Assembly: GCA_037447655.1 (NCBI GenBank)
Contig: JBBHKE010002450.1
Location: forward strand, 248,001-312,000
Direction of reading: 5' to 3'
Length of the DNA: 64,000 nt
DNA from: Zygnema cylindricum
Lineage: Eukaryota; Streptophyta; Zygnematophyceae; Zygnematales; Zygnemataceae
Shown here: piece after piece, positions 32,710 to 43,557 of the stretch
Numbering within the stretch: position 1 is the first letter of the stretch
Layout: every line of letters begins with the position of its first letter
Notes under the pieces: model-generated
Database searches by the model: none
What the model was told of the DNA's origin: nothing
Seen by the model: the letters and a program-made list of their open reading frames with translations, nothing else
Made by a program: the position numbers and the translations under genes

Positions 32710-34400
32710 CTATTCACTTAATCCCACTGCGTCTCTACAATACTCCAGCTTAAGAGCAGGAAGGGCTTTAGTGAGCATATCAGCAATCATTTTTGCATCT
32801 GGCAAATAACATAATTTAATCACTCTAGAGAACACCTTTTCTCTTACAAAGTGTAATCGTACATCCATGTGCTTGCTTTTGAAGTGATGACTCGGGTTAG
32901 AAGCAATGGCAATGGCAGCCTGGTTATCACACCAGATTACCTGTGGACCAACTTGCATGTATCCTAGTTCTTGTAACATGGATTTTACCCATAAGAGTTC
33001 TTTGAGGGCCGAGCTTGCTGCCATATATTTTGACTCCATTGTCGACTGTGCTGTAACCTTTTGAAGTTTGCTGCTCCAACAGCAAGTACCGTTCCCAATT
33101 TGTAGAACGAATCCCGTGGTGGATTTTTGGCTTGGCATGTCGCCACAACTTACATCACTCCATGTTTGCAGCTTGACTTCTCCTCCGCCTAGAGTGAGTT
33201 TGAGATCTTTAGTTCCTGCCAAATATTTTAAGACTCTCTTGCTGCATCAAGATCAGATTTTCTCGGATTTTCTAGACTCCTGCTCAGTACCCCGACTGCT
33301 GCAGTAATGTCAGGACGGGTACAGTTCATGAAATATATTAAGCTTCCCACTATCTGTCTATAAGGTATTATTGTCATAGGATCATTCTCCCCTGACTCTA
33401 AATACTCGCTAACAATGACACCTGGTTCTGTCTCTTCTCCCTCTAACTTCTGCCTCAACTCCATTGGAGTTAAACATCCCTTTGCCCCCCGCATTTCGTA
33501 CTCATCTAACATGTTTCCAATAGCCTCTTTTTGAGTCAATTTTATAATTTTCTTATTTTTGTCCCTCTCTACCTGGATACCCAAAATATATTTTGCCTCA
33601 CCGAGGTCTTTCATCTCGAACCGTGAGTTTAGAGCAGTTTTGATTTTGTTAATTTCAGCCATTGATTTGCTAATTAATAGTAAATCATCTACATATATTG
33701 TTATATACACTATCCCATTTTCACCCTTTAGAACGTAGATAGAGTGATCAGAACTTGTCTATTGAAATCCTAGACTAGTCAAGAATTCATCAAGCTTTAT
33801 ATTCCACTGTCTCGGGGCCTGTTTTAGGCCGTACAAAGATTTTAGCAACTTGCATACTAAGTGCTCTTTTCCTGGTTCCACATACTTTTTGGGCTGCTGC
33901 ATGTAAATGGTCTCTTCTAGTTCTCCGTGCAAAAAGGCCGTTTTTACATCCATCTGATGAATTTACATATCATCTATAGCAGCTAGTGACAGCAAAATCC
34001 TAACTGTTGGAAATCTTACAACCGGAGAAAAAGTTTCTTCAAAGTCGATTCCTTCTTTTTGATTGTACCCCTTCACCACAAGTCTGGCCTTATAGCGTTC
34101 AATGGTGTTATCGGGATTTAACTTCACCTTGAATACCCATTTGCTGCCGATCGCTTTTCGGTTTGGAGGAAGATCCACGAGCTCCCATGTTTGAGCCTCC
34201 ATGATCGACCTCATTTCGTCGTTTGCCGCCTCTATCCAGTGATTCCGCTCTGGTGATGAGAAGGCCTCTTGGATGGTCAAGGGCTCCCCTGAGACTGCCG
34301 AGTAGGCAAAGTGAGAGCTTGCTTGCAGGCGACTGCTTGATCTTCTTCCCCGGAAATTCTGAGGCTGAGATCGTCGGATGCTGCGCATTGCGCTGATTGC
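32710..34400 (-). pseudogene. A4 reverse transcriptase / RNase H
   Basis: Nearly complete copia RT/RNase H with four lesions. RT opens in 33963-34388 ([20 protein letters not shown] through [20 protein letters not shown]) and stops where sister copies have Glu (EDMEIHQMD). It continues 33759-33953 to SLGFQ with another stop. It then runs 33228-33710 with an intact IYVDDLLLISKS box through GNMLDEYEMRGAKGCLTPME and IVGSLIYFMNCTRPDITAAV. A frameshift near 33230 leads to RNase H (32710-33222: WCDNQAAIAIASNPSHH ... ADMLTKALPALKLEYCRDAV) and the normal stop after GLSE. Confidence 0.95.
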
Positions 34401-36150
34401 GCTGAGTGCGCTGGTTGCGATCCGTGTGTATTGACTGCTCTTGGTCTGTCTGAACCCGAAGTTGGTAAGGAACCTGGAGAGAGTCTGACTCCGGAGTCAT
34501 TACCGGAGTTTGTGGAATCTGCGGGACAAGTTCCTGCATTCAATCTAAGATGACATACTCCTTTACTTTTTGTTGCTTTTGTTGCTCTATCATTTGAAAA
34601 AGATCTATGGAGTCTAGTTCATCTTTAACAATGATGTTTCTAGCGACAACTATTTTCTGCCTTTCAAACACAAAAACTCTATAACCTTTGGAGTGATCAT
34701 CATATCCTAACAGAATACCCGGTAATCCCTTCGGTTCCGTTTTCCATCTATCTGTAGACGTATCCAATATAAAGCATTGACTACCAAAGACTTTGAAATG
34801 GCTAACATCTGGTTTGCTACCTGTCCAGATTTCGTAAGGAGTTGTTTCTACCGATCTTGATCCTATCCTATTTTTAATATAAACTGCACAATTTAGAGCC
34901 TCAGCCCAGAATTTTGGATCCACATTTTTATCCGCGAGCATAGACCTAGAGCTTTCCGTGAGAGTTCTATTCAGTCTTTCGGACACCCTATTTTGTTCCG
35001 GTGAATATGGAACAGTCAATAGATGACTAATGCCTTCCTCGAGTAAAAAGGTTTCAAATTCTTTCGATGTATATTCACCACCATTGTCCGATCTGAGCTG
35101 TAAAATAGATGAATTATGAAGTTTTTCAGCCCTTGCTTTATAGTGTTTGAAGTGACCAAACACTTCACTCTTCTCCTTCATAAAGTAAACTTTTGTAAAC
35201 CTGGAGAAATCATCTGTGAAGGTGACCATATATTTCATCCCTCCGACAGATAGAACCTTCGCGAGACCAAAGACATCTGAATGAATTTGTTGTAAAAGTT
35301 TCGTTGAACGATGCTCAGACTTCTTAGGAAATGGAAATCTGTGGATTTTCTCTAAAGCGCAACCATCGCAAGTTTTGGATGGCCCATCTGTGAGTGATAC
35401 ACCCTCTATTTTTCCATCAATGACCATTTTCCTCAAACTATCATAATTTACATGGCCTAATCTTTTGTGCCACAACTCATCTGAGTGCAAAACACCGGAG
35501 TACAAAATATCATTCTCCTTGGTATTAGCCATATCCATGCGATACATCTTGCTACTATCTCTAGTACCTGTAACCGCAACCTTACCATTTTTGCTAACAA
35601 CTTGCCGACCATTTTTCAAATTAACCTCAAAGCCTTTGCTCTCTACCAACGATGTAGAAAATAGATTTTTCTTAAAGTCAGGAACAAATAAGACATTGTG
35701 AAGAGTCCTTTCAATTGCTTTTCCTTCTACATCAACTAGTAAGGACACATCACCCACAGCACGAGTTTGGACACTCATTCCACAAGCATAATAAATATTT
35801 TTCTCCGGCGTTGCTTTCAGATTTTTGAAGATGGCCTTGTTCCAGCACATGTGGGCTGACGCTCCTGTATCCATTATCCATCCGGGGTCCTTCGCGCCCT
35901 CCATTGCAGCCGCTATAGCGAAGAGATCCGTATCGTCCTCCGTAGAAATCGTTAAAGTCTCTTCTTGGAGAGACGAAGAAGACGAAAATAGTGCATTTCC
36001 ACGAGGTGTAGTCCCCGTGAAGCTTTGTAAAACTCGCTTTGTTGCCATCCCGGCCAGTATAAACCTGTATCGTTAGCCTTTTTAAGCTTAGGACAGAATT
36101 TGTATCCATGACCTCTCTCACTACAATAAAAGCATGCATTGTTGGATTGT
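34401..36150 (-). pseudogene. A4 protease and integrase
   Basis: The 502-residue open frame (34540-36048) contains, in order, the protease (GWIMDTGASAHMCWNK, about residues 53-68), pre-integrase (NNVLF/NVLFVPDFKKNLFSTS; WHKRLGHVNYDSLRKMV ... KTCDGCALEKIH), catalytic core (IHSDVFGL ... LQLRSDNGGEYTSKEFE ... PYSPEQNRVSERLNRTL) and C-terminus (WTGSKPDVSHFKVFGSQCF, GILLGYDDHSKGYRVFVFER). It ends at VKEYVILD with TGA where A3 has TGC (ILDCM), a single-base nonsense change. Confidence 0.95.
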
Positions 36151-36158
36151 CTATTTCC

Positions 36159-36872
36159 TCATTTTGTAAAATGTCTGAACTGATTATATTGATTCCTTTG
36201 CTGATTAAACTGTCCTTTTCTCTCAAAGTCTGAATTAAAAGCCTCTACTTGCTCAACATTGAGAATATTAGATGTAGCTTCCTCCTCTAGTAAAATATTG
36301 ATGGCTAACTGTAAAGTCCAGCTAGCTTTATCTTTTTGTTTGAGCATGTCAGATGCTCCTTTCATACTACGAGGGAGACCCCTCATGAGCAATGCCGCCT
36401 GTTGAAAAGGAGGAAACACCCCACCTGCACAAGCATGTGCATCTACAAGGATACGAAATTTGTTAGAATATTCAGCCATTGTACCGCCACTGTACTTATA
36501 GTCCCAAATTTTTCCAGCCAATAGAAGCTCTTCTTGGACATTTGCCTTTTCATAATCACTTTTAAGAGATTTCCAGATATCAATTGCTTTTTTCATTTTT
36601 ATCCGAGACATAGCTAAGTCCTCAGATATACAAAATTTCAGAATAGAACGAGCTTGCGTATTTTTCTTAGACCATGACGGATCAGATTCATCTAGCGAAC
36701 CATCTAATATATCTAAAAGATTGACATTTTCAAAATGTGTTTCCACCATATCCGCCCAGTAAACATACTTATCCCCGGAAAAGATAGGAATTCTTGATGA
36801 CAGGCCCATAACCTGTTGTTCTACAACCACCGGTGCAGGTGGAGGAGCAGCAGTAGTAGTAGAAGTAGACAT
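36159..36872 (-). CDS. A4 gag (open to near the zinc knuckle)
   Basis: A 237-residue frame starting at the LTR-encoded ATG (MSTSTTTAAPPPAPVVVEQQ). The capsid region reads VETHFENVNLLDILDGSLDE, AISDLAMSR/EDLAMSRIKMKKAIDIWKSL, GKIWDYKYSGGTMAEYSNKF and LLMRGLPRSMKGASDMLKQK. It ends in a Q/N-rich stretch (GQFNQQRNQYNQF) at RHFTK, just before the knuckle CFYCSERGHGYKFC, which is in another frame (about 36100-36150). A frameshift near 36170 separates gag from pol. It is single-copy intact over most of gag, but the element as a whole is defective. Confidence 0.85.
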   Translation of the reverse strand: MSTSTTTAAPPPAPVVVEQQVMGLSSRIPIFSGDKYVYWADMVETHFENVNLLDILDGSLDESDPSWSKKNTQARSILKFCISEDLAMSRIKMKKAIDIWKSLKSDYEKANVQEELLLAGKIWDYKYSGGTMAEYSNKFRILVDAHACAGGVFPPFQQAALLMRGLPRSMKGASDMLKQKDKASWTLQLAINILLEEEATSNILNVEQVEAFNSDFERKGQFNQQRNQYNQFRHFTK

Positions 36873-37513
36873 GATACACTCTCAGAAGCTATCAAGAATC
36901 CTACCAAACAGATGTTCTTAAGTGCTCACCAATTCTTATACAAACATCCAAACCTCACAAAACTCTATCAGAATATAGAGTAGAATAAACACTGATAACT
37001 CCCAAAGTTATATCACAATTGACTTGACAACACTCTAGATATAACACTCAGAAGTTTCCCAAAAATTGTCTGCAGTTTTACTACTTGGATGTCTGGATAC
37101 ATAATATGCTATGAGTCCTAAGTCTTATACTGGCAACACCATTGTACTTGAGAGGTACATCAAACCACCAAGCTACCACTAATCTATCAAGCTACCATTG
37201 AGCTATCACTAAGCTACCAGTGAGCTATCACTAAGCTAACTATAATCGTATCTATCGCAGTTGCTCTATCCTGTACAGAATCACATTAAGAATATTAGAC
37301 GTTGCGTTGTCCTGTCTGTGTTGAAGCTTCGCTGCTCTGCTCTATAGCAGCTGCTCTGCTGCTGCGCTGCTCTGCTGTATAGCAGCTGCTTTGCTATATA
37401 GCAGCTGCGCTGCTGTATAGCACCTGCGCTGCTCTGTTGTATAGCAGATGCGCTGCTCTGTCTGTAAAGCAGCTGCCCTGCTCTGAGACTGAAAGCTTTC
37501 CAAAAAGACAACA
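36814..37513 (-). repeat. 5' LTR of A4 (700 bp)
   Basis: TGTTGTTCTACAACC ... CAAAAAGACAACA on plus. The adjoining primer-binding site is GGCCCATAACC (36803-36813, plus strand). The last 59 bases in sense orientation encode the gag N-terminus. Confidence 0.94.
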
Positions 37514-37518
37514 AAAAG

Positions 37519-38288
37519 GATGTTTAACTCGAATGGAGTTTCGGCAGATTTTAGAGGAAGAAGAGACAGAACCAGGTGTCATTGTTAGCGAGTATTTAGA
37601 GTCAAGGGCAAATGATCCTATGACAATAATACCTTATAGATAGATAGTGGGAAGCTTAATATATTTCATGAACTGTACCCGTCTTGACATTGCTGCTGCA
37701 GTCGGGGTACTGGGCAGTAGTCTAGAAAATCCGAGAAAATCTGATCTTGATGCAGCAAAGAGAGTCTTAAGATATTTGGCAGGAACTAAAGATCTCAAAC
37801 TCATTCTAGGCGGAGGAGAAGTCAAGCTGCAAACATGGAGTGATGCAAGCTATGGCGACATGCCAAGCCGGAAATCCACCACGGGATTCGTTCTACAAAT
37901 TGGGAACGGTACTTGCTGTTGGAGCAGCAAACTTCAAAAGGTTACAGCACAGTCGACAATGGAGTCAGAATATATGGCAACAAGCTCGGCCCTCAAAGAA
38001 CTCTTATGGGTAAAATCCATGTTACAAGAACTAGGATACATGCAAGTAGGTTCACAAGTAATCTGGTGTGATAACCAGGCTGCCATTGCCATTGCTTCTA
38101 ACCTGAGTCATGACTTCAAAAGCAAGCACATGGATGTACGATTACACTTTGTAAGAGAAAAGGTGTTCTCTAGAGTGATTAAATTATGTTATGCGCCAGA
38201 TGCAAAAATAATTGCTGATATGTTCACTAAAGCCCTTCCTGCTCCTAAGCTAAAGTATTGTAGGGACGCAATGGGATTAAGTGAATAG
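37519..38288 (+). pseudogene. A3 RNase H and RT tail
   Basis: Resumes A3 after A4. GCLTRMEFRQILEEEETEPG and VIVSEYLESRANDPMTIIPY are followed by a stop at about 37641 where sister copies have Gln (YRQIVGSLIYF). RNase H is then open for 213 residues (37647-38288): NCTRLDIAAAVGVL, KRVLRYLAGTKDLKLILGGG, CCWSSKLQKVTAQSTMESEY, WCDNQAAIAIASNLSHDFK and ADMFTKALPAPKLKYCRDAM, ending GLSE. Confidence 0.94.
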
Positions 38289-38448
38289 TTGAATTGTTGC
38301 ACTACTATACTGACACTCTGCGATAAATCCACCATTGTAAGGTAGTGGGACTGGGTGATTTGCTAAATGCTATATTGTTATGCTGCGATGCTGCGCTAGT
38401 TTATCACCGCAGCTGCGCCGGGATAGTGAGCCTGAAGCTTTAGGGGAG

Positions 38449-39234
38449 TGTTGTCCTTTTTTGGAAAGCTTTCAATCTCACAGCAGCGTAGCTGCTTACA
38501 GACAGAGCATCGCAGGTGCTATACAAGAGAGCAGTGCAGCTGCTATAAAGCAGCGCAACTGCTTTACCGCAGCGCAACTGCTATGCAGCAGCGCAGCTGC
38601 TATACAGCAGAGCAGCGCAGTAGCAAAGCTGCAACACAAACAGGACAAGGCAACCATGATTATTTTTGATATGGTCTGTACATACAATGCAATGTCTGAT
38701 ATTCTTAATGTGATTTTGTACAGGATAGAGCAACTGCGATAGATACGATTCTAGTCAAACTTAGTGGGAACTCAGTGGTAACTTAGTGGGTAACTCAGTG
38801 GTAGCTTAGTTATAGCTCAGTGGTAGCTTAGTGGTAGCTCAGTGGTAGCTTGATAGATCATTGGTAGCTTAGTGGTTTGACCTACCTCTCAGGTAGTGCT
38901 GTCAGTTCAACACAAGTATAAGACTTAGGACTCGGAACATATTATGTATCCAGACTTCTAAGTAGTAAAACTGTAGACAGTTTTTGGGAAACTTCGGAGT
39001 GTTAAATCTTGAGTATCGTTGGGTCAATTGTGCTATAACTTTGGGAGTTATCAATGTTTATGCTACTCTATATATTCTGATAGTGTTTTGTGAGGTTTTG
39101 ATGCTTGTATAAGAATAGGTGAGAACTTAAGAACAGTTGTTTGGTTGGATTCTTGATAGCTTCTAAGAGTGTATCATGTCTACTTCTACTACTACTGCTG
39201 CTCCTCCACCTGCACCGGTGGTTGTAGAACAACA
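38449..39234 (+). repeat. 3' LTR of A3 (786 bp) and polypurine tract
   Basis: Preceded by the polypurine tract AAGCTTTAGGGGAG (38435-38448). TGTTGTCCTTTTTTGG ... GTAGAACAACA, followed by the TSD CTTGG. Its sense end encodes a gag-like leader (ATG at 39176) that reads through into flanking H DNA for 41 codons before a stop. Confidence 0.94.
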
Positions 39235-39239
39235 CTTGG

Positions 39240-40063
39240 TGATTGCAAGCACGGGCTCCGTGGTACCGGCGGAAGTGAGAAGCCGAGTAGACGTGGCTTG
39301 AAAATTGTCTGCAGTCAGACCAAGCTTGAGCGCAAATCCGGATCCGAGAATCACGGGTTTGGCTCCAGTGTCCATGAGAGGGAGAGAAGGAGCAACACCA
39401 TTAACGAAGAAGGAATTTTGAGAATTGTCTAAGAAATTGATATGAGGATCAACGTCATGACGCTCATTTGCGGTAATCGGGTGAATAACTGAAAAACTAC
39501 GGTTCATTTGCAATGCCCTCAAAGCGATGGTTGCAGCGAACTCATCAACAAGGGGAGAGGCTTTTTGAACCTCACTAAGGAAAGGAAGAGGCCCTCATTG
39601 CTACATCAATCATGGCAGTAAGGATACTCAGCCGTTCTTTCACTCGATGTGCATCATGTATGGTACTATCCAAAATGGTGAGAGCTTCAGCCACTATGGA
39701 AGAAGTTGTGTTTGGTAGAGGAGAGAGAGATACTTTCTCGAAAGAAAGTGGAATACAGGAATTCTATAATTTACCGTCACTATTATGATCAGGCGAGCCC
39801 TTATCAAAAGTAGTTGCTCGTTGTTGGACAATAGAATCTTGAAGGATTGCGCCGGCCAACGATGGCATGTGGACGACTGTCCTTGCCAACCCCGTGAACT
39901 GTGGTTTCATTTCGGCCATGAAGGCGGCAAATTGTTCCTACATCATGGCGGCCATCATGACTTGTAACTCGGCCTTTTCCCTCTTTCTGCAAAAGATCTT
40001 AGGCGGAGTCGCCACTTACTCTCTCTCGATAGGAGGAGTGACCAGCTTGGCAGAACAGGAGGA
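39240..40063 (-). pseudogene. Ty3/gypsy-like element H, gag tail and protease N-terminal part
   Basis: On the minus strand, a methionine/glutamine-rich gag-like stretch (AELQVMMAAMM, EQFAAFMAEMKPQFTGLART; about 39880-39965) is followed by the start of an aspartic protease. The active-site motif is PLMDTGAKPVILGSGFALKL, then LLTSAGTTEPVLAIT (39235-39380). The rest of the protease is at 27029-27590, on the other side of A3. Retropepsin would process the Gag-Pol polyprotein. Internal stops are present. The D element cuts it at 40064-40068. Confidence 0.72.
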
Positions 40064-40068
40064 ATTCT

Positions 40069-40966
40069 TGCAATTCTGTGGTCTCCATTGACCCAAAGAA
40101 TGACCAACCTATGTAAAGCATGTAGGATAATATTTGACCCTTCTATTTTTCCGCTGAATAAGCGCCGCCTAGGCACACAAATATTGTGACCACTCTCACC
40201 CGTGTGAGGACAAGACTCTCTTGAGTCAAACGCAAAAAGAATCACTGAATTTGCTCCCTTGAGCAGTAAGTTATGGCTGGTCAAAGATGACCTTTATAGT
40301 TACAAGCTCTCTTAGAGAGAGGTACCTAAATTTCACTAAGTCCTGGTCTGCCTACTTACGACTGCCTACTACTAAACTCTACTCAAATAGAAACACTATA
40401 TATTACAAGTAGGTACACTAGGTGATGTACTTATTGTACGACCATTGTACGACATGGCTTTCAAAGTGACGCTTGGCAAAACAGGAGCCATGGTTAATCC
40501 TCCCATCTTCTCCGGTATCCAATAGTATGGTGCCACGTGGCGTCGCGTGACGCTATCCCCAAATGCCGCCAAAAGTTTATTGCGGGTGGCGGCTGCAATT
40601 TTGGCCATGCGATCATTTGTTTTTATGCGGCTTTGATTCTTTTCCATGCATGAATTGATTAATGCGTATTTTCGTTAGTTAGCTGCAAATTAGTCTGTTT
40701 AAGAAATACATAAATTTGCGTGAAACGTAACACATATATCGTTTCGCTAGTACCTTAATGGAAAAGGCTTAGGTCTAAATGGTACTCTGTAGACCCCGGT
40801 TCAAATCTGACAAAAGGCAGTATTTTGCTACAAATAAAAAATTCCTTCTATTTTATTCTACCTCCTTCTAAATGACGCGGCAGCCATGGCGTGCCTTTGG
40901 TTCTCTCTTTCTCTCTCTTTACATTCAAAAACATAGAAGTGAACTATTAATTACCTGTTTTCAACA
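40069..40966 (-). repeat. 3' LTR of D (898 bp) and polypurine tract
   Basis: TGCAATTCTGTGGTCTCC ... CCTGTTTTCAACA on plus, followed by the tract CTCCCCTTAGTTTTTAG (40967-40983). Hairpins on the plus strand: CTCAC-CCGT-GTGAG (40195-40208), GACTC-TCTT-GAGTC (40214-40227) and GCTC-CCTT-GAGC (40253-40264). A tRNA-like block is at 40749-40820 (plus, antisense to the element). Confidence 0.94.
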
Positions 40967-41103
40967 CTCCCCTTAGTTTTTAGTCACTTTTCAATTTTAA
41001 TCCACAATTTTCTTTGCAATAAATCAATTTAGGGGAAGTTACCGGTTTTGTCATCATGTCTACAATCATTTCTTTATCTGTTTTATGAACCAGTTTAATG
41101 ATT

Positions 41104-41500
41104 TTATTTTTTAACCTTCTCTTTGACAAAGCTTAGTCTAATATCCATATGCTTAAATTTGAAGTGATGTTTCGGATTAGCTGCAATAAAGATAGCAGCT
41201 TGATTATCACAAAAACCATTCTGAGTTCCTGTCTTCATGAACCCAAGTTCTTCAAGAAGAGATTTCACCCACATTAATTCTTTGGTGGCAGCACAAGAAG
41301 CCATGTATTCAGCCTCAATAGTGGACTGAGCAACTACTTTCTGTTGCTTGCTACTCAAAGAGCATGTGCCAGATCGAATTTGCAACACATATCCAGTCAT
41401 ACACTGCCTTAAAGGCACATCTCCAATCGTACACTGCCTTAAAGGCACATCTCCATAACTGGCATAACTCTAGGTTGTGATGTCAGTGTGCTCCCCTTCC
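41104..41500 (-). pseudogene. D RNase H
   Basis: RNase H end of pol: TGYVLQIRSGTCSLSSKQQK, AQSTIEAEYMASCAATKELM, NGFCDNQAAIFIAANPKHHF and FKHMDIRLSFVKEKVKK, with the terminal part frame-broken below 41104. A 30-bp tandem duplication (41401-41460) repeats ten residues, GDVPLRQCTI then GDVPLRQCMT. The frame is separated from the long pol frame by a TAG at about 41470 where a Trp is expected. Confidence 0.9.
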
Positions 41501-43557
41501 AAATGCAACCACAATTCTCTTGTCCCCACCAGATACCTCATCACCCTTTTGGCAGCCTCCCAGTCTCTCTTTTTTGGTTCATTTAGACTCTTGCTGAGGA
41601 CTCTTACGGCTGCAACTATATCCGGACTGGTAAAATTCATAAAATATATTAAATTGTCTACAATCTGCCAATAAGGGATATTTTCCATAAATCTTCTTTC
41701 TATCTCATCTATCTCATCATTAATGATCAATATTCCTCCCTCTTCACTCCCCTCACACACTTTTTTCAAATCCATAGAAGTAGTAAATCCGTTTGCTTTC
41801 TCCATTTGAAATTTTTCTAGCATATTACCGATTGCTTCTTTTTGAGTGAGTCTTATAATTCTATTCCCTCTATCTCTCTCCATCTGAATTCCCAAAATGT
41901 ACTTTGCTTCGCCAAGATCTTTCATATCAAAACTGCTTCTAAGATCCCGTTTTAGTTTGTTAATTTTATCTAAGGACTTGCTTAAGACCAACAAATCATC
42001 CACATAAATAGCAATAAATATCACTCCATTCTCATCCTCAAATAAATATATAGAGTGATCTGAACTAATTCTGATATACCCCAAACCGGTCAGAAATTCG
42101 TCGAGCTTTATATTCCACTGTCGCGGGGCTTGCTTAAGCCCATAGAGTGATTTTATCAGTTTGCAAACTTTGTTTTCTTCCCCACTTTCCACGAATCCTT
42201 CCGGTTGCCTCATGTAAATTTCTTCTTCCAACTCTCCGTGCAAAAAGGCAGTTTTAATATCCATCTGGTGGATTTCCATATCCTCCGCTGCGGCTATACT
42301 TAAAAGGATTCTAACAGAAGGAAATCTGACTACAGGTGCAAAGGTTTCTTCGTAGTCTATCCCCTCTTTCTGTGTATAACCTTTTGCAACTAACCTAGCT
42401 TTGTACCTCTCAATGGTATTATCCGGGTTTAATTTAAGTTTAAACACCCACTTACATCCGATCGGTTTTCGGTCCGGTGGACAATCTACCAACTCCCATG
42501 TATTGGCTTCCATGATAGAGGCCATTTCTTCATTTATAGCTGTGATCCACCGGCTACTTTCTGGAGTGTTTATGGCCTCTAAGTATGTTTGAGGTTCATC
42601 TGGGTGAGACATCTTTGTGAGTTGGTTATTTACTTGTCTTTCTTGAAGTCGTTTACTACTTCTTCTTCCCCCTTCAAAATCGGACGCCGGTATGGAAGGC
42701 ATCCTTGGGTTTCGTTTTGGGAGATTTTCAGCTTCCCTATCTTCCAATTCCGGTGTCTCATCAAGTTCCTCATCGGTTTCCACTTCGTATTGTGGCGTTG
42801 CCTCGGATGTTGTCCTTTCCTCCTTCTCCTTTGGTAGATCTGCAGATTTTTCTTTTTCTCCCTCTTCCTTCTCTTCATTTTCAAAGTCAAAGTCAGAAAA
42901 CTGATCCGTTTCAAATCTGATTTTGACTTCCTTATTATATTTGAATGGATCAATGGACTTCTCTTCATTCATCACCACTATGTGTTTTACCAAAATTATA
43001 TCTCTCTTTTTCAAGTCATACACTCGGTATCCTTTTGTGCTCTCATCATATCCTACAAGATATCCTGGTTTCCCTCTTCCCTCTAACTTCCATTTAGTCT
43101 TATCGGAATCCAAACTGTAGACTTGACTTCCGAACACTCTCAAACTAGACAAATCAGGCTTTCTTTTTGTCCACCTCTCATACGGAGTTTCCTCCTTATT
43201 TGATGAAGTTAGGACTCTATTTTTGATGAAATTAGCATAATTTAGAGACTCCGCCCAAAACTGTAACCCTATCCTCTTATAAGTTAACATACTTCTGGAA
43301 ATATCTCCTAAAGTTCTAATAACTCTTTCTGCTACTCCATTTTGTTCTAGATTATAGGGAACAGTTTTCTCATGATGAATTCCTTTTTCCTTAAGATATT
43401 CTTCAAATTCCCTTGAGGTGTATTCTTTCTCATTATCACTTCTTATCTCTTTTATTGAGGTTTCGTGTAGCTTTTCACTCCATACTTTGTACTCTTTGAA
43501 ACATCTCAATACCTCTGACTTATGTTTGAGAAAGTATACCTTTGTGTATCTAGACCA
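41470..43557 (-). CDS. D integrase core to reverse transcriptase (679-residue open frame)
   Basis: The longest open pol segment in the window. It starts within integrase (WSRYTKVYFLKHKSEV just above 43509) and contains IKEIRSDNEKEYTSREFEEY, VPYNLEQNGVAERVIRTLGD, QFWAESLNYANFIKNR and YLVGYDESTKGYRVYDL. An acidic E/K-rich linker follows (about residues 205-270). RT then reads [60 protein letters not shown], an intact IAIYVDDLLVLSKS, and KDLGEAKYILGIQMERD. It ends at HLEGEHTDITT. It is continued by RNase H after a nonsense codon and preceded, across element C, by the integrase N-terminus at 50650. Parts work only as a broken element. Confidence 0.9.
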   Translation of the reverse strand, partial: WSRYTKVYFLKHKSEVLRCFKEYKVWSEKLHETSIKEIRSDNEKEYTSREFEEYLKEKGIHHEKTVPYNLEQNGVAERVIRTLGDISRSMLTYKRIGLQFWAESLNYANFIKNRVLTSSNKEETPYERWTKRKPDLSSLRVFGSQVYSLDSDKTKWKLEGRGKPGYLVGYDESTKGYRVYDLKKRDIILVKHIVVMNEEKSIDPFKYNKEVKIRFETDQFSDFDFENEEKEEGEKEKSADLPKEKEERTTSEATPQYEVETDEELDETPELEDREAENLPKRNPRMPSIPASDFEGGRRSSKRLQERQVNNQLTKMSHPDEPQTYLEAINTPESSRWITAINEEMASIMEANTWELVDCPPDRKPIGCKWVFKLKLNPDNTIERYKARLVAKGYTQKEGIDYEETFAPVVRFPSVRILLSIAAAEDMEIHQMDIKTAFLHGELEEEIYMRQPEGFVESGEENKVCKLIKSLYGLKQAPRQWNIKLDEFLTGLGYIRISSDHSIYLFEDENGVIFIAIYVDDLLVLSKSLDKINKLKRDLRSSFDMKDLGEAKYILGIQMERDRGNRIIRLTQKEAIGNMLEKFQMEKANGFTTSMDLKKVCEGSEEGGILIINDEIDEIERRFMENIPYWQIVDNLIYFMNFTSPDIVAAVRVLSKSLNEPKKRDWEAAKRVMRYLVGTRELWLHLEGEHTDITT

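Larger units (their letters stand above)
31789..37513 (-). mobile_element. Copia element A4, full length, nested in A3, TSD AAAAG
   Basis: A complete 5.7-kb family-A element on the minus strand, flanked by AAAAG (31784-31788 and 37514-37518). It lies within the RT/RNase H region of A3 and is therefore younger than A3. LTRs are 31789-32549 (3') and 36814-37513 (5'). Its coding parts are the best preserved of the A copies but still carry a gag-pol frameshift near 36170 and several nonsense changes in pol. Confidence 0.96.
27591..39234 (+). mobile_element. Copia element A3, split by nested A4, TSD CTTGG
   Basis: A family-A element in plus orientation with LTRs at 27591-28392 and 38449-39234 and perfect flanking duplication CTTGG (27586-27590, 39235-39239). 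Subtracting A4 (31789-37513) and its 5-bp duplication leaves about 5.9 kb, the normal size. It inserted into the protease region of gypsy-like element H, whose reading frame continues on both sides. Several stops inactivate it. Confidence 0.95.

Noticed and set aside
42589-42968. Serine- or phenylalanine-rich frames opposite the D pol frame
   Set aside because: Shadows of the acidic E/K-rich linker of the 679-residue D pol frame.
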